DNA from: Tetragonia tetragonoides
Lineage: Eukaryota > Streptophyta > Magnoliopsida > Caryophyllales > Aizoaceae
Length of the DNA stretch: 64,000 nt
Assembly: GCA_038025085.1 (NCBI GenBank)
Contig: CM076142.1
Span: forward strand, 5,616,501-5,680,500
Direction: 5' to 3'
Position 1 is the first letter of the stretch. Each line of letters opens with the position of its first letter. Below the pieces are notes generated by a model. It was not told where the DNA came from. It was given only the letters and a program-made list of their open reading frames with translations, and searched no databases. This document shows positions 33,878 through 46,488 of the stretch, piece by piece. A program made the translations under genes and the position numbers.

Positions 33878-36489
33878 ACTTCCAGAAGTAAATATCTGAC
33901 TCTGAAAAATGAAAATACCTTTGAATAAAGTGGTTCATAGAGCTTCTGATATTTGGCTTCAAGAGCAGCTCTTTCCTCAAAAAATTTTGCTTCCATCTCA
34001 TCATGTTGGCCCTGCATGAGAAAATATATTAGGAAACGCCTCTTGAAGTTCTAAAGCAAATTATCAAAACCTAACTCGATAACGCCAGAAGGATGTTCAC
34101 AATTTGCAGCAAATACAAGTAGACATTATTCTAAAGAATGCAGAAGAGAAAATTTTGTGTACACTCTGCTGGCCTACCACTAGAACAAAAGTAGTTTTAT
34201 GCAACGCAAGTTCTTTCTTTGCCACAAAAAGGCGAATGCCTAACAGAAATATTAGCAGGCACAAAGACGCTTTAAAACTCAAAATATCCACACTCCAAGC
34301 TCAGCAAGTGATTCAAGCAAACTACATTGCCCTGACAAGTTCAACTCTAATAATAGTATCTAGGTTTAATAACAAAGGAGATAACATAACGTGAGATCCT
34401 GTTCCTTCGAAACAGTCGGTGTTTGTCTTTAGTCAGTCTGAAAATTCCAAGCATGTAACAATAAAAACTTTAGGACATAACATGAAGCTTCACAAACAGA
34501 AAGCAATAAAACCAACGCTCAGTAACACAATCCTACATAAGGAACAGTACTCATACTCAAGAAGAAAAACATATAGATGTTGCATGAAGTGATAAATGAT
34601 AAGAAGGGGTGTACCATACAAACATTGCACACAAGTTAACACAGTGCAGAAACTCTGATGTTGGAAATCGTATGTCAATACAAACAGATTAAGCACCAAA
34701 GATTTAAAGGTTAGAATGAGTCAAGCCTATGTGTATCGTCCACTATTGACTATACTACTTTCATCACTCTGTCACAAACTCTCTATCTTGACGGAAAGCC
34801 TACTGCCAAGTCATCAATCATCAAGCCCTCAAACCAAATATTCACACGGAAAATTTTATGTGCTCACTATAACTTCTAGTTCTCTATTTCACACTGAAGT
34901 TTGCTACTAGTAATAGGATTATACACCACTAAGTGCTCGGATATTTCTATTCTAGACATATCAAGAGAGACCAAAGAAGCAGGACACAGAGATGAAGTAA
35001 GAACAGAAAAGGGTGACACATGTCAACTATGTATATACGTGATGGTGCTTAGGCAGTGGCCAAACACCAAATACCAGCTCAAATATCGTAGTGATGAATC
35101 TGATGATCATTTAACACAACAGAAACCCTAGGAATTAAAAATATTAGATACTCTAATAGTGCCTCAGCCATCAGAAATAATCAACTGATTGACCAATGAT
35201 TTTTCTCTACTTTTTGCAAGGGAATTCGCGATTTTCAATGTTGCTGAACTAACATGCCATCAAGTATGTACAATGGAAGATGATACAGCCAAAATAAGAA
35301 CACATACTGATATAAATGCATATATCCAATAATTACCCCAAGGAATGAGCACATTGTCAAGTCTAGTGTGCCCTCTACATTCAATCATCCCATTGGCCTG
35401 TTCGCAGCTTACTATATTCTCTATACAAGTGAAGCGATGAGGTTGGCGTGAATCACATTGAGACAACATGCCAGCCCATAGCAATGGGTGGGAGAGCGGA
35501 AAATAATTCAACTAGAACTTATAGCCTTGACCAATCAGCAATATTTGAACTAAAACAAACTAAGGACCAAAAGACAACAGCTCTCCATGTTCTCCCACTT
35601 TGTCCAACAAACAACTTTTACTCTGTATCCCATAAGGCCATATGAAATCTGATTTGAGCAAAAATATGTTTATAGGAAGACATGACTAGTCATGAACTGG
35701 GAAAAGGAACAAAAGCCATATATAAAAAGGTCACCACCACCTTGATAATGCCTATGCAGAAGTAAGATGTTGCACCTTACTCTATTACACCAATGCACTA
35801 ATACAAAGCAAAAACACATTGACTGGTTGTGTCAAAGATACAAAAGAAACTGCTCCTCAATACAACTAAACCCACAAAATCATCAAAGCCATGCCCACCA
35901 AACATTGGAAGCATATACTAAAGGAAAGTTTTTTACAAGTCTCCCTGTACCTATGATAAAGTTGCAGTACAAGAGCTATCTTAAAGTTAACCACACAATA
36001 TCTTAGCAACAAATTTCACAAAATTGTTCCAACAATATACTATTTTTCAACATCAGATAATGCCATAATCACCAAAACTAAAGCAACAAGTTCCCTATTT
36101 GACAGTCTCTTAAGTCAGAAACATAAAACACAAATATCTAATCATTATCTTCATACTACAAGAAAATTCAAGAATACAAAAGAATAATCCACAAAATATA
36201 AGAGAGGGGCGCATACCTGAAGCTCACGTAGTGCTTCAACACGCTTACGAACAATGGGTGTTAAGGTTTCAAGCACATCAGGTTTTTCTTTCAACTGCAA
36301 CTTATTCTACACAAACCCACAAAACAATAAGAAAAAAGATTACAACTTTCCAACAAAAAAGAATCAAAACTTCAAAATCCTAAATCCAAAAAGAACTAAA
36401 CTTTATCAAAAACAATGAAAAAAAAAAGAAAATACCTTGATAAGAGCAGCAAGGTCAGCCATGGTGGGTTCTTTGCTGTTATCACTCAT
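32050..36489 (-). CDS. Nucleosome assembly protein 1 (NAP1), copy A
   Basis: Histone H2A/H2B chaperone that shuttles between cytosol and nucleus. Eleven exons on the minus strand: 36489-36436, 36306-36217, 34011-33919, 33703-33616, 33528-33467, 33357-33173, 33093-32916, 32831-32788, 32530-32329, 32236-32216 and 32118-32050; 1086 bases, 361 aa, in frame. Seen: a start [40 protein letters not shown] (dimerisation helix), the NAP core [22 protein letters not shown], the basic [16 protein letters not shown] patch, and a long Asp/Glu tract in exon 9. It ends ECKQQ, a CaaX-type prenylation motif known in plant NAP1. The second intron is about 2.2 kb. Copy B lies upstream in tandem on the same strand. 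Confidence 0.93.
33791..33877 (-). repeat. (TTG)n microsatellite inside a target duplication in NAP1-A intron
   Basis: The insert ggcgg followed by about 27 ttg units is flanked by acttccagaag at 33780-33790 and 33878-33888. It looks like an extremely truncated Au-type SINE tail that later expanded. The polyN/polyQ frames seen here are not coding, because splicing removes the region. Confidence 0.6.
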
Positions 36490-36684
36490 CTTTTCTTGAT
36501 TTTGTGTTATGTGAGGAGTGTGAAAAGAAATGTAAGAGAGAGATTAAGAGAGAGAAAGGTGTTTGTTTGGGGGAATTAGGCAAAGAGAGAGGAGATAGTG
36601 AGTGAGAGAAGGAGGGTTTAAGTATGGGGATAGGGAGAGTCGGCGGGTTTGGGGTTCTCCCTTTGTTGGTTCTTCTCTCCGGTT

Positions 36685-36728
<44 letters not shown>

Positions 36729-36847
36729 TCCCAACTTTTTCCTCCTCTCTTGCCAACTTAACCTAAATAGTACGACGTGCCGTATTTCATATTTATTTCC
36801 CTTTTTTGGGGGGGTTGTATAATGTATATATGTTTTTTTTCCATATA
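36490..36847. other. NAP1-A upstream region
   Basis: Leader and promoter of NAP1-A, with a (CT)n tract (GA-rich on the gene strand) at 36687-36719. Confidence 0.55.
36687..36719 (-). repeat. GA microsatellite upstream of NAP1-A
   Basis: (GA)n of about 33 bases, roughly 200 bases before the start codon. A similar tract lies before NAP1-B. Confidence 0.7.
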
Positions 36848-37596
36848 CAGTAAAATCTCTATAAATTAATAATGTCGGGACCGTGTAGTTTTATTAACTT
36901 AAAGAGATATTATTTAATTAATAAATTAATAATTTATTAATTTAAAGAGAGTTTTCTCGATTTAACGAACCTGTATTATTCTTAATACTTAAAACATATA
37001 AAAAGGTGATTTTATTGACTATATAAATGATGGTCATATACAATGTGACTAAATATATTACATCCCCTCAAAAACAAATATACAATGTTCATTGTCGTTG
37101 TACTAGTCAAAACTTAATGCAAGTTTGTGATGGTATGGAACCACTATATAAGCAACATCAAACATTCCTAATTAGTCAATCCAAATCAAAGACAACCAAC
37201 CATGGATTCACATCTAAAACGTGTCCAAAACTTAACAATAATGATTGATCAAATACGTAAAGCACTACATGAGTATAAAAAAATGCAATATCGAAACTTT
37301 TGAATGCACTAAGGATAGTTAGAGATGAAACGCAACTAGATTTAGCTTTTAAGAAAAAAGAAAATAATAGAGCCATATTACTAAGTTGTCCTAGTTATAT
37401 TTGTGATTTTATTATAATTATTAATTTATAATCTTGATGGGACCTTTAACTTATGTGAGGATGTTCCGAAAATTTATTATCTTATTATTTTATCGAAATT
37501 ATTAATTTAGACCCTAGGCCCGAGTCGGGACCGAGCAAAATTATTATCTTAGAGAGATTATTAATTTATCGAGTATTAATTTAAAGAGGTTTACTG
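36848..37596. mobile_element. Emigrant/pogo-like non-autonomous element
   Basis: Ends cagtaaaatctctataaatt and its inverted partner (aatttaaagaggtttactg) are flanked by TA on both sides. This fits Tc1/mariner pogo-type MITEs. The interior shows no intact transposase. Confidence 0.6.
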
Positions 37597-38200
37597 TATT
37601 GGTATTTTTCAAAACTTTTAATATTTATTTTATGTTGGCCAATTCCTTTCTTTTTTGGCGTGGCTAAATGGTATCTCCTCACCTGGTATATACAAAGAAT
37701 CAATAATGTTTTAGCCTACTAGTAAAGATTAGACCATGGGTACATTCTGCCCTTCTTTGTTGTACATAATTTATTGTATTGCCCTTTGTATCTCCCTTAG
37801 ACCAAAATAATAATAATAATAATAAAGTTGGTCCCTAGTGAGTCTTTTTTTTTTTTTGCTATCCCGCCTCATGGCAAAGTTTTCAATGTGATGCATCATT
37901 GCACAATGTAGATCATCTGTCTCCCTATTTGTACCACATATGTGCCAACCATATCCTAACTGTCCGTAATTCTGTCATACAGGCGTGGCAAACATAGAAG
38001 GGAATGGGACTGAAGAGGACACACAAAGTGAGACGAATAATCTTACTATATAATGCATGCTTTAGATTTTGTTTTTGTTTTTTCGGATAGGATAGATAAG
38101 TATTTCTCGAGTTAACTCTTTCATTATTTCTCATGTACTAAAACTGATAGTAATATAATTAAAATAAGTATGTTGCACAAATGAACTAAGCTAAACTGAA
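37597..38200. other. AT-rich intergenic
   Basis: Contains short (aat)n and poly-T runs near 37807-37857. No gene. Confidence 0.5.
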
Positions 38201-38204
38201 CTCA

Positions 38205-39282
38205 ATACTAACGAGGCTGCTAAGGGTAATCCGGGCCCGTTGGGTGGTGGTGGTATTCTCCGTTATGACAATGGTGCTTTTATTCGAGCATTCACGGCCA
38301 ATTTGGGTCATGGCACCTCCCTCATAGCTGAATTGATGGCTCTTTACAAGGTTTACAAATTGCACGCAGACTACACATCCCTCAGCTTGAAGTCGAGGTG
38401 GACTGTGAGCTTGCGTTCAGAATGTTGGGAAGCCTAACACCACAGTTTAGTCCCTACTATTTCATCCTAGAGCAGTGCAAGGACATTATCAAGAATACGC
38501 CTTGGAGAATTAAAATACGACACATTTACAGGGAGGCCAACGCTGCTGCAAATTGGCTCGCAAACTTTAGCGGTAGTAGTAATGATTTCCTTTGTGAGTA
38601 TGAGGCGCCTATCCCACTTATGATTAGGGATGGCAATGGATCTGAGACCCGGCCCAGACCCACATATTCAGATCCATTTATAAGGGTCTGAATCCCCTTT
38701 TTATAGACCCATTGGATTAGGATTTGATCTGGGTCCATGTAACGTAAATGGACCTGGATCTGGGTCCAGCATCACAGACCCAAACCCGACCCATGGACCC
38801 ACTAATATGTAAAAATAAAAAATAAAAAAGAAAAAAGTAAAGACCATGTATAAAAAAAGAGTCCAAAGGTGAAACTTTGAGTTCCTTTTATTTTTCAATA
38901 GGTATAAATACGTTGTGAAGTGATATTTTTTAATAAAAACTTAAAATCTTATGTCTATAATAGGATTTAGGAACAAATCTCTTTATTTATTAATGAGACC
39001 TATTTAGGATCTACGGATCCACTAGACCCAGCGAATCTGGATCTGGATCTAAGTTTTATAGACCCTGTAGGATCTAGTGGATCTCAACCCAAGAATATAA
39101 ATGAGTATGGATCCAACTGGACCCATCCAGACCCGGCCCATTGTCATCCCTACTTATGATGCCTACCTTATTTGAGAATCTAATGGGAATGACAACTTGG
39201 CAAGACCTCGGATGGTTATTATGTAATTTTTGTGTTTTGTTCTTGGGCGTTTAACGCCTTCCAATTTACCAAAAAAAAAAAA
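38205..39282 (+). mobile_element. 5'-truncated LINE remnant (RNase H domain)
   Basis: Encodes the C-terminal plant LINE RNase H domain: GGGGILRYDNGAFIRAF, LIAELMALYKG, then VDCELAFRML and IRHIYREANAAANWLA. A one-base indel near 38352 shifts the frame. An hAT-like element interrupts it at 38625. The reading resumes after that element (MPTLFENLMGM, TTWQDLGWLL) and ends near a poly-A run at 39270-39282, the LINE 3' end. Confidence 0.75.
38625..39152. mobile_element. hAT-like non-autonomous element nested in the LINE
   Basis: Inverted ends tagggatggcaatgg / ccattgtcatcccta are flanked by a perfect 8-base duplication (cttatgat at 38617-38624 and 39153-39160). The interior is rich in gacccgg/ggatctgg-type short repeats. 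Confidence 0.85.
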
Positions 39283-39431
39283 CTATATCGAAACACAAGC
39301 TAATGGGAGAAGATGAAAAGAATATAATAGTAGAATGAAACAATGTTAAACGCTGCTCTTTTTAGATATCTGACACCCAACCAAAGATGAAGGCACGATT
39401 GCTAAATTAATAATCCCAGGAAAGAAAAAAC

Positions 39432-40508
39432 TTCGAATTATCAAAATGGTGCTTGTGGACAAATTAATCCTATTAAAATCACATGAGTCAATATGATATT
39501 TAAAAATTAACTTTTGTGTAGATTCCCCCTCAAAACCGGATTCGAAGGGAATCTTGGATAAAAAATATTTTAAAAATATATTTCTCAAATTTTTTGTTTT
39601 TTCCCTCATTTTTCCCCATTTTCTTATTTCTATTTTATTTTTTTCCTCATTCTCCTCCCTTTCTCTCTCCTGCACCCACTTTCCCTTTCTCTCACCTCCC
39701 CTGTTTTTTCAGCTTCTTCAACCACCATTTCTTCATCAGTTTCTCTCTCCTCCGTTTCTTCATCATAAATTTCAGAATATAAGAGTGATCAGCAAGAAAA
39801 ATAATACACAATCACAAACTCCTAGATCTAGCTGAATATGCAAAGCAAAAGAAGAAATATATGTATGCCAAATCATATTGCCGAATCTGAAGGTGACATG
39901 AACAGATGCAAATATATATTCTCAACACAAATCATTCAAAATGTTATTCAATAGAAAAGCTGTGTTTGAATTAATTAAATTGCTTAATATTTGGGTTTTT
40001 CAAATCTCAAAATCCTTCACCTGAATATGCAAAGAAAAATGAGCAGCGAGGATCAGAAATTGGAACACACAAATTCACCCAAACGTCAAAATGATGAGAC
40101 AATACTTTATGTGGCGTGGCAAAGTCTGTTTACAATCACTCGAATTTGGCAGAGGATTGAATTATCAGTCCCAGAAAGAGCGGTAATGTCGCCGGAAAAT
40201 TTTGTACGGAAAAAAAGGGAAGGAGAGACACTGATGAGGTGGTGAATGTGAGGGGAGGAGAGAGTAAGAGAGAGGGGAAAAGGAAAAGAAAAAAAAATGG
40301 AAAAAGAAGAAATAAGAAATAAGAAAATGGTGGAAAAATCAGAGAAAATAGTCTAAAATATATTTTTTTAGTCAAGATTCTCCCAGAACCCGATTTTGGG
40401 GTGAATCGGCACAAAAGTTCATTTTTAAAGACTATATTGACCCATGTAATTTTAATAGGACCAATTTGTCCACAAGTGTTCATTTAAAAGACCATTTTGG
40501 TAATTTGG
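39432..40508. mobile_element. MULE-like element with inverted repeats of about 300 bases
   Basis: The left arm (aattatcaaaatgg, then ttgtggacaaattaatccta) pairs with the right arm (reverse complement aattaccaaaatgg, then ttgtggacaaattggtccta), and the pairing continues into C/T-rich and G/A-rich arms. Direct repeats ggaaagaaaaaac flank it (39419-39431 and 40509-40521); 13 bases is long for a MULE duplication. No cargo gene recognised. Confidence 0.6.
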
Positions 40509-40838
40509 GGAAAGAAAAAACAAGGAGCAAGAGCAAGAGAAGCAAAGTAAGAAACAAGGAGCAACACAAGCGTTATATAAACAAACCATATATTAAAACT
40601 CAGGTTCACTTCACATCAACAAACCGAGCAAAATAAACCCATGATCCAAGCTACCAAGCACATTACAAAAGCCCACCAGAGAGGAGATATAAAGAAAGAG
40701 GGGGAGCATAAAAGAATCAAGCAATCATAGCATTTGCATCTTCTATCAAAACTCTGGGGTAAAGAGACCCCATTTCAACACCAACAGAGACAGGACACAC
40801 TTTAAAGCTTCAATTTGCTTCAGCCGGCGTGACAGCAA

Positions 40839-43800
40839 CTATTGTTGTTTGCATTCTGGGGGGCGCTCAGTTGCCACACTCGGTACCCTTCCACCCTTCT
40901 GCAAAAACAATCGGTTCCATGTCAATAACACTAGCCTCCACCAATCAAATAGCAAAACATCAACATGATCAATAACTAACCTTCGGCCTAGCTGACGCCT
41001 GCAAAAAGAGAGAAGCAACATCCCAGACGTTAGTAAAGGTTGCCAGCTTGACCAAAGATTCAGTGCGATGGTAAAACAAAAGAAGAAAAAAACGTTGCAA
41101 ATATTTTAACAGCAGCTATACCTTCTTCCTGTTCTTAACTTCTACTTCATCTTCCTCGTCCTCGTCATCATCCTCCTCATCCTCATCCTCATCCTCATCC
41201 TCATCCTCATCCTCATCCTCGTCATCTTCGTCGTCATCCTCATCACCTTCATCATCGTCGTCATCTATATCTTCAAATTCATCGGCCTGAACAGCCTCCC
41301 CAGTAAACCAAGATACAGCATGGGGAATAATTTTGTCCCGGATGGCAGAACTGCATGATGACAAGCCAACAAGCACAACTTTCAGTCTTTCAGACACATT
41401 GATGAGTGATTGAAAGAAAGAAGATATTAAGGGTATGTACAGATAGCATGAATTTTTCGTCCACAATACACCATTGATATTTTATAACATCTTGCTCTAT
41501 GATTACTCACCCAACTTCATAGTCCTGCTCCATGAGCCCCTGAAGCTCCTCAGCCTGTCAATCCCTCAAATTAGTAAACCAGATTACATATGAGCATAGA
41601 CCAAATATTTAGAAAACATAGACACAAAAATCTTACTCCGTCCTCATCAAGATCTTCATCATCAGAAGGAACCTGCGGAGGGCTGAAAAAGTTGAAGAAG
41701 CTTTCACAGGTTTCTGTCTTAGTGATAGGTTTTGCGTTCTTAGATCCCTTTTTGGGTTTCTTCTTCAAGATTTTTTGTGTCAAGCACTTTCCTTGATGCC
41801 ACTCAATATCCGTCCTAGAGAGACGCAAAACAGAAGTGAGATATCCATACGAAAAGAGAAACTCAAGTACACCTAAGAAGCTGCCAAACAAAAAAAAAGT
41901 ACACCTACGAAGCAGCTTACCCTAGTGCCTTCTCCAGAATAGGTTCATCCTCATCAATCATGTGGTAGGTTTTAGTAAGAACTGTATTTTTAAAATAAGG
42001 ATTTGTATCAAAGAAGAACTCAAGCTTGAAGCCCTTTGGATCGTCAATCCTTGCCCATTTGATATCTTTAAGATACTTGAGAGCTCCTTCATCGCGCTCT
42101 GTAATCTGAAAACCAATGGCTTATCATATATCTAGTTTGATTCATCCTAAAAAGCTGAGTCATATAAATCAGTAATACAGCTAAAAGTATTCACCTCATC
42201 AGCCAAAACTTCATGGCTCTTCATTGCAGTGAGCCAAAAATTAGGTACACCTTTCTCTGCACCAAGGACAGAAAAAAATTGAGGGTTTCATGTCATAAGC
42301 ACAAGTTCTTGATAGATTTGAAATACATAGAATAGTTGCATCATAAGAGATCTTGATAAATGATATGATACCTTCTGGAGCTTTTTCCTCTCCTTGCTCC
42401 TCTATGGTCTCATTTTCAACTCCTTCAACTTCAACTACCCCATTCACAATTTCATATCGCTGTGGTTGCAAGGAACAAAACCAAAATCCTCAAAAATAAA
42501 CATTTATAAAGCACACACTGAGACAGAACAGGAAAATAGTATGAGCACTAGTATCATACATTACCTTTGAATAAAGTGGTTCATAGAGCTTTTGATACTT
42601 AGCTTCAAGAGCAGCCCTCTCTTCAAAAAATTTAGCCTCAAGTTCATCATGTTGACCCTGTAAAACATATTTGAGGAAATATTTAATTCTGAATAAAATG
42701 ATCAAAAGCATAATACAACAAGGAACCAAAACCAGTGTTGAAGTGAACACATGCTAAAAAATGAAAAGCGAAGATGAAAGATGATGCAGGAAGTACAAAT
42801 TAGTTAAAACCTGCAGTGCCCATAACATGTGTGCATTCTGCTACCACACCATATAAAGAAGAAGAAAGCATTCTACTATAACACCCGAACACCGGTCCAC
42901 CCACCCCACATTATCCACAACATCCCACAGTTCTCATGATTTCATCACTCATTTGCTCTCATGATTTCATGTAAATTACTTTCACTTATAACCACAGGCC
43001 CAATTAAAATCTTAAATTGTTGTAAGCAAGACATTAATAATCAACCGATAGAACATTAATTATCACCACGACAAGTTTTGTTTTCTTTTAACACATTCAA
43101 TCAATATAATTTCCTTGCAGTGATTAATAAGTCTTGAGTTTGCTATACTTGAAGCAAATCAACAGCAAAATGCAAACTCAAACAAGATCCAAGAAAGCTA
43201 GCTCCTACAATCCTACTTGCTTAAATGCCATGTGAGCTGGCAGAGAGGACATAATCCTGGTGAAAAATGACTCCACCATCATTGTAGGTGCTCTTCACTC
43301 TTCAGTAATAACAAGATAAAATGTTAAGCAGGTAAAATTCATGACATCACTCTCACCTACACAAAAATGCTTATGCATAGTCACAGGTCACAACTATCAG
43401 GCAATTGCAATGCATCATCACATGAAAACAAAGCATAATCATCATGACTATTCACCCCTATATAGAAGTTACAATTCATCTTTACTCATCAAACCCTTAA
43501 ACCAACATATTAATCCAAAAATGTTGCAAGAGAAACATGAGGTGAAACAATTACAAGTTCCACAAAATCGAACAATCTTAGCTTTCAACTAGGGATGAGG
43601 AAAAATCCTAACCACCTTGACTAGTTACTCCTACATAGAAGCCACACTCATCTGTACGATTAAACCCACTAAACCATCAAAAATTTCCAAAAGTGTTGCA
43701 CGAGAAAAATGAGTTGAAACAATTACAAATTCCGAAAAATCCCATCTTCCAACAAGGAATAAATCCCGAGAGAAATACCCAAAAGCCTAAAACACAAATT

Positions 43801-44567
43801 GTATCAACAAAATACACCAAAATACTATTTTACCACAAGAAATGACAGCCTACTCCAATAATATCAGAACCGAAAACTTCCTTAATTCAAACTCTATGAC
43901 TAAACCCCTAATTGCCATCTTCAGAAAACTAACCAAAGTTGCACATTTCACAATTCTGACCCAAAAAGTCCCACATGCATAAACCCTGATATCATTCCCA
44001 TTTTAAAGGACCAAATATATACCAAATCACCATATCTACCACCTAGCTATCAAATCCATAGTCAACAAAAATATATTTTTATTCAACGAATTGAGCTTTA
44101 GGATTAATAACAAAAATTTGAAAATTGAAAACATAAAAAAGAAAGGGGATATAGAAATAAAAACCTGAATCTCACGAAGCTTCTCAACACGCTTTCGAAC
44201 ACTGGGCGTTAGGGATTCAAGTATATCGGAATGCTCCCCGGCTAGATGCTGCAGCTTATTCTGCCCAATTCAATTAACAAAAACCCAAAATCGTTAAAAC
44301 ACAAAAATTAAAAACCCTAAACCCCAACATGAAACGAAATTGAACATGACAATCAAAAAAACAAACCTTGAGCGCATTGACTAGCCCAGCCCTATCCTCC
44401 GCACTTATTGCTACACAACAACAAAATCAAAATTTCATTATATAATCAAACAATCGGCAAATTATAAACCAAAAAAAAAAGGGGTATATAATACCGGCGG
44501 CAGCAGCGGGGAGATTGGCGGCGAGATCAGCCATGTCGAACTGATCTTTGTTGTTGTTCTCGCTCAT
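40839..44567 (-). CDS. Nucleosome assembly protein 1 (NAP1), copy B
   Basis: Twelve exons on the minus strand: 44567-44495, 44410-44367, 44260-44165, 42657-42565, 42459-42372, 42256-42195, 42105-41921, 41814-41637, 41554-41511, 41350-41122, 40998-40981 and 40898-40839; 1170 bases, 389 aa, in frame. Six internal exons (93, 88, 62, 185, 178 and 44 bases) have exactly the lengths of copy A. Differences: the N-terminal coding is split over an extra 44-base exon ([20 protein letters not shown]), and the acidic exon is 27 bases longer with a near-pure (Asp/Glu) run. The C-terminus PPECKQQ again gives a CaaX prenylation motif. Both copies look functional. Confidence 0.93.
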
Positions 44568-44581
44568 TTTTTTGATTATTT

Positions 44582-44583
<2 letters not shown>

Positions 44584-44617
<34 letters not shown>
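44584..44617 (-). repeat. GA microsatellite (CT on the gene strand) in the NAP1-B leader
   Basis: A tract of about 34 bases of alternating GA on the + strand lies 17-50 bases before the NAP1-B start codon, so it is CT-rich in the transcript. Such leader CT tracts are common in plants. Confidence 0.6.
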
Positions 44618-44621
<4 letters not shown>

Positions 44622-46488
44622 ATAGTCAAGGGGGGAGGGTTTTTGAGTTTTGGGGAGGAGAGAGAAAATGAAATGAAACGAAGGAAGGAAGAAGAGATAG
44701 GAGGAGTTGAATGAGGAGATAGAGAGAGGAGAGAGAGAGGGTGAGTCGGCGCTTTTTATTTTGTTTTGTTAAACCGGTTTAACCTAAAGAGTTTGCACGA
44801 CTGTGTCAGTCACGGGTAATACGCACGGGTTGGGTTTTTTTCTTTGTTTTTTAATTTTTTTTAGGGGGGTTTGGAGAGTGGGAGGGACGTGCCAATGGGA
44901 AGAGGAGAGAGAGAGTGGGTGCGTGTCAGGGTATTGCCGCACGAGAGGTTCAAGTTCCAGCCCTTCAAAGTAGGGTATTGGCATATTCCCGCGCTGTGGT
45001 CTAGGGGATTAACAAATTGAAATTGAAATGTTAGTAGGTAGGACTGTAGGAGTAGTTACTAGTTAGGACTTTAGAAGTACATCTTTTGGTTTAGAAGTAA
45101 AAATCAAATGAGGCGGTCTTAATGTTAAACAAGCATGATGTTATGCTTGGTTATAGAGGTGATCTTATGTTGAACTTGCCTCATAAGAGATATTTTCTTC
45201 GAGATTATTTATGGTGCTCGTTCATTCAGCGCGGAAAATGGATGAGTATGGATAAAATGTTCGTATGAGTTTATAAGGGCTCACTTCAAACTTGCTGTCA
45301 ATCCTATCGACGGGCTTAAAACACGTCAACCCTTTGCATCTGTCCCAAACATGTATTTTTATCACCCGTGTGAAAAGTATTATAAGGTGATTTGTGAATA
45401 CATAAAAGTACAATCCTGTAGTAGACGTATTAAACTACTCCTAAATTGTTGGCTGAAAAAAATTTAATTACGAAGTTCTAATTCAAGAATATGTTGATTT
45501 GATATAAGTAGTTGAAAATTATAGTTAAAAGGTGAAGTGAAATATAGGTAGTATTTAAGAAACTCACTTCCTAGTTCGGATGTTATCAATTAATTAGTTG
45601 TTACATAACTTACATTGTTGGAACTTCTTTAAGCTAAAGATTTCTTACATTTTGATTAAACATTCTTTAATGATTTTCTACATTTAAAGGCTAATTGCAT
45701 ACACCTCATTACAACTTTGTGGACATCTCACAGTAAGAGAGACTATTGTTTATGAAGAAAAAGGGTACTTTTATTTATATTTATGGATTATGAAGAACTA
45801 TGGGAAACAAAACCTTCCGTTTATAAGCTGGTACAGTTGTAAGATACCAGACAAAAAGAAAAGTAGGTTAAGTTGTGATCATGAATTCTGTACCCTCTTA
45901 AAACAGAAAAGCACTTGCCCAAAACCGCAAGGCAAAGAACATTTCTAACTTTTACAAAAGAACAAGAGATTCGTATGAAGGCCAAGGAAAGAATAGAATG
46001 ATGAGATGACCCAATAGGGTTGTTAACTTGTTACCATTATGATAAGAAAATCACCATCTGATATATGTCTGTCTATTTGGTTGTGAAGCTTAGATGAGTT
46101 CATCTTCAAAGTTCATATCGTGTATAATTGACAGATTTGGCATAATCAATATTTTGAATCACAATTCAAAACAAAACGATTTCCTTAGGAGGATGAACTT
46201 CTCATTATTTCCTCTCTTTCGAACTGGTTCATGTCGATTCACCCCAAAAAATATTAGCAGCAGAAGATGAATGCAAGACGATTAGAATAGAAGGAAGATG
46301 AAAGTTCATGACATTGCGAAACAGAAATCGCCATATAAGGAAGCATTTGATTAATAGTCACTGGTTAACATAATTCAGAGTTACAAATGAAAGTTTTCTC
46401 TAATGGGAGAAAATGGGCGATATTACATGCATGGACAAAGAGCAGAAGCTGAAAACAACTAAATTTCAACATTATACAAAACCACTGT
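44618..46488. other. Intergenic between NAP1-B and the reductase gene
   Basis: NAP1-B promoter side, a small MITE at 45109-45183, and AT-rich sequence. No gene seen. Confidence 0.5.
45109..45183. mobile_element. Mini-MITE, diverged copy
   Basis: Matches the 84-base element at 53034-53117 in order and spacing: tgaggcgg, aagcatga, ttatgctt, ttatagaggt, and gcctca at the end. It lies about 540 bases upstream of the NAP1-B start. Confidence 0.6.

Noticed and set aside
33696..34017. Open frames with long poly-Asn or poly-Gln
   Set aside because: They read through the intronic (TTG)n repeat; the conserved NAP1 exons on either side are spliced.
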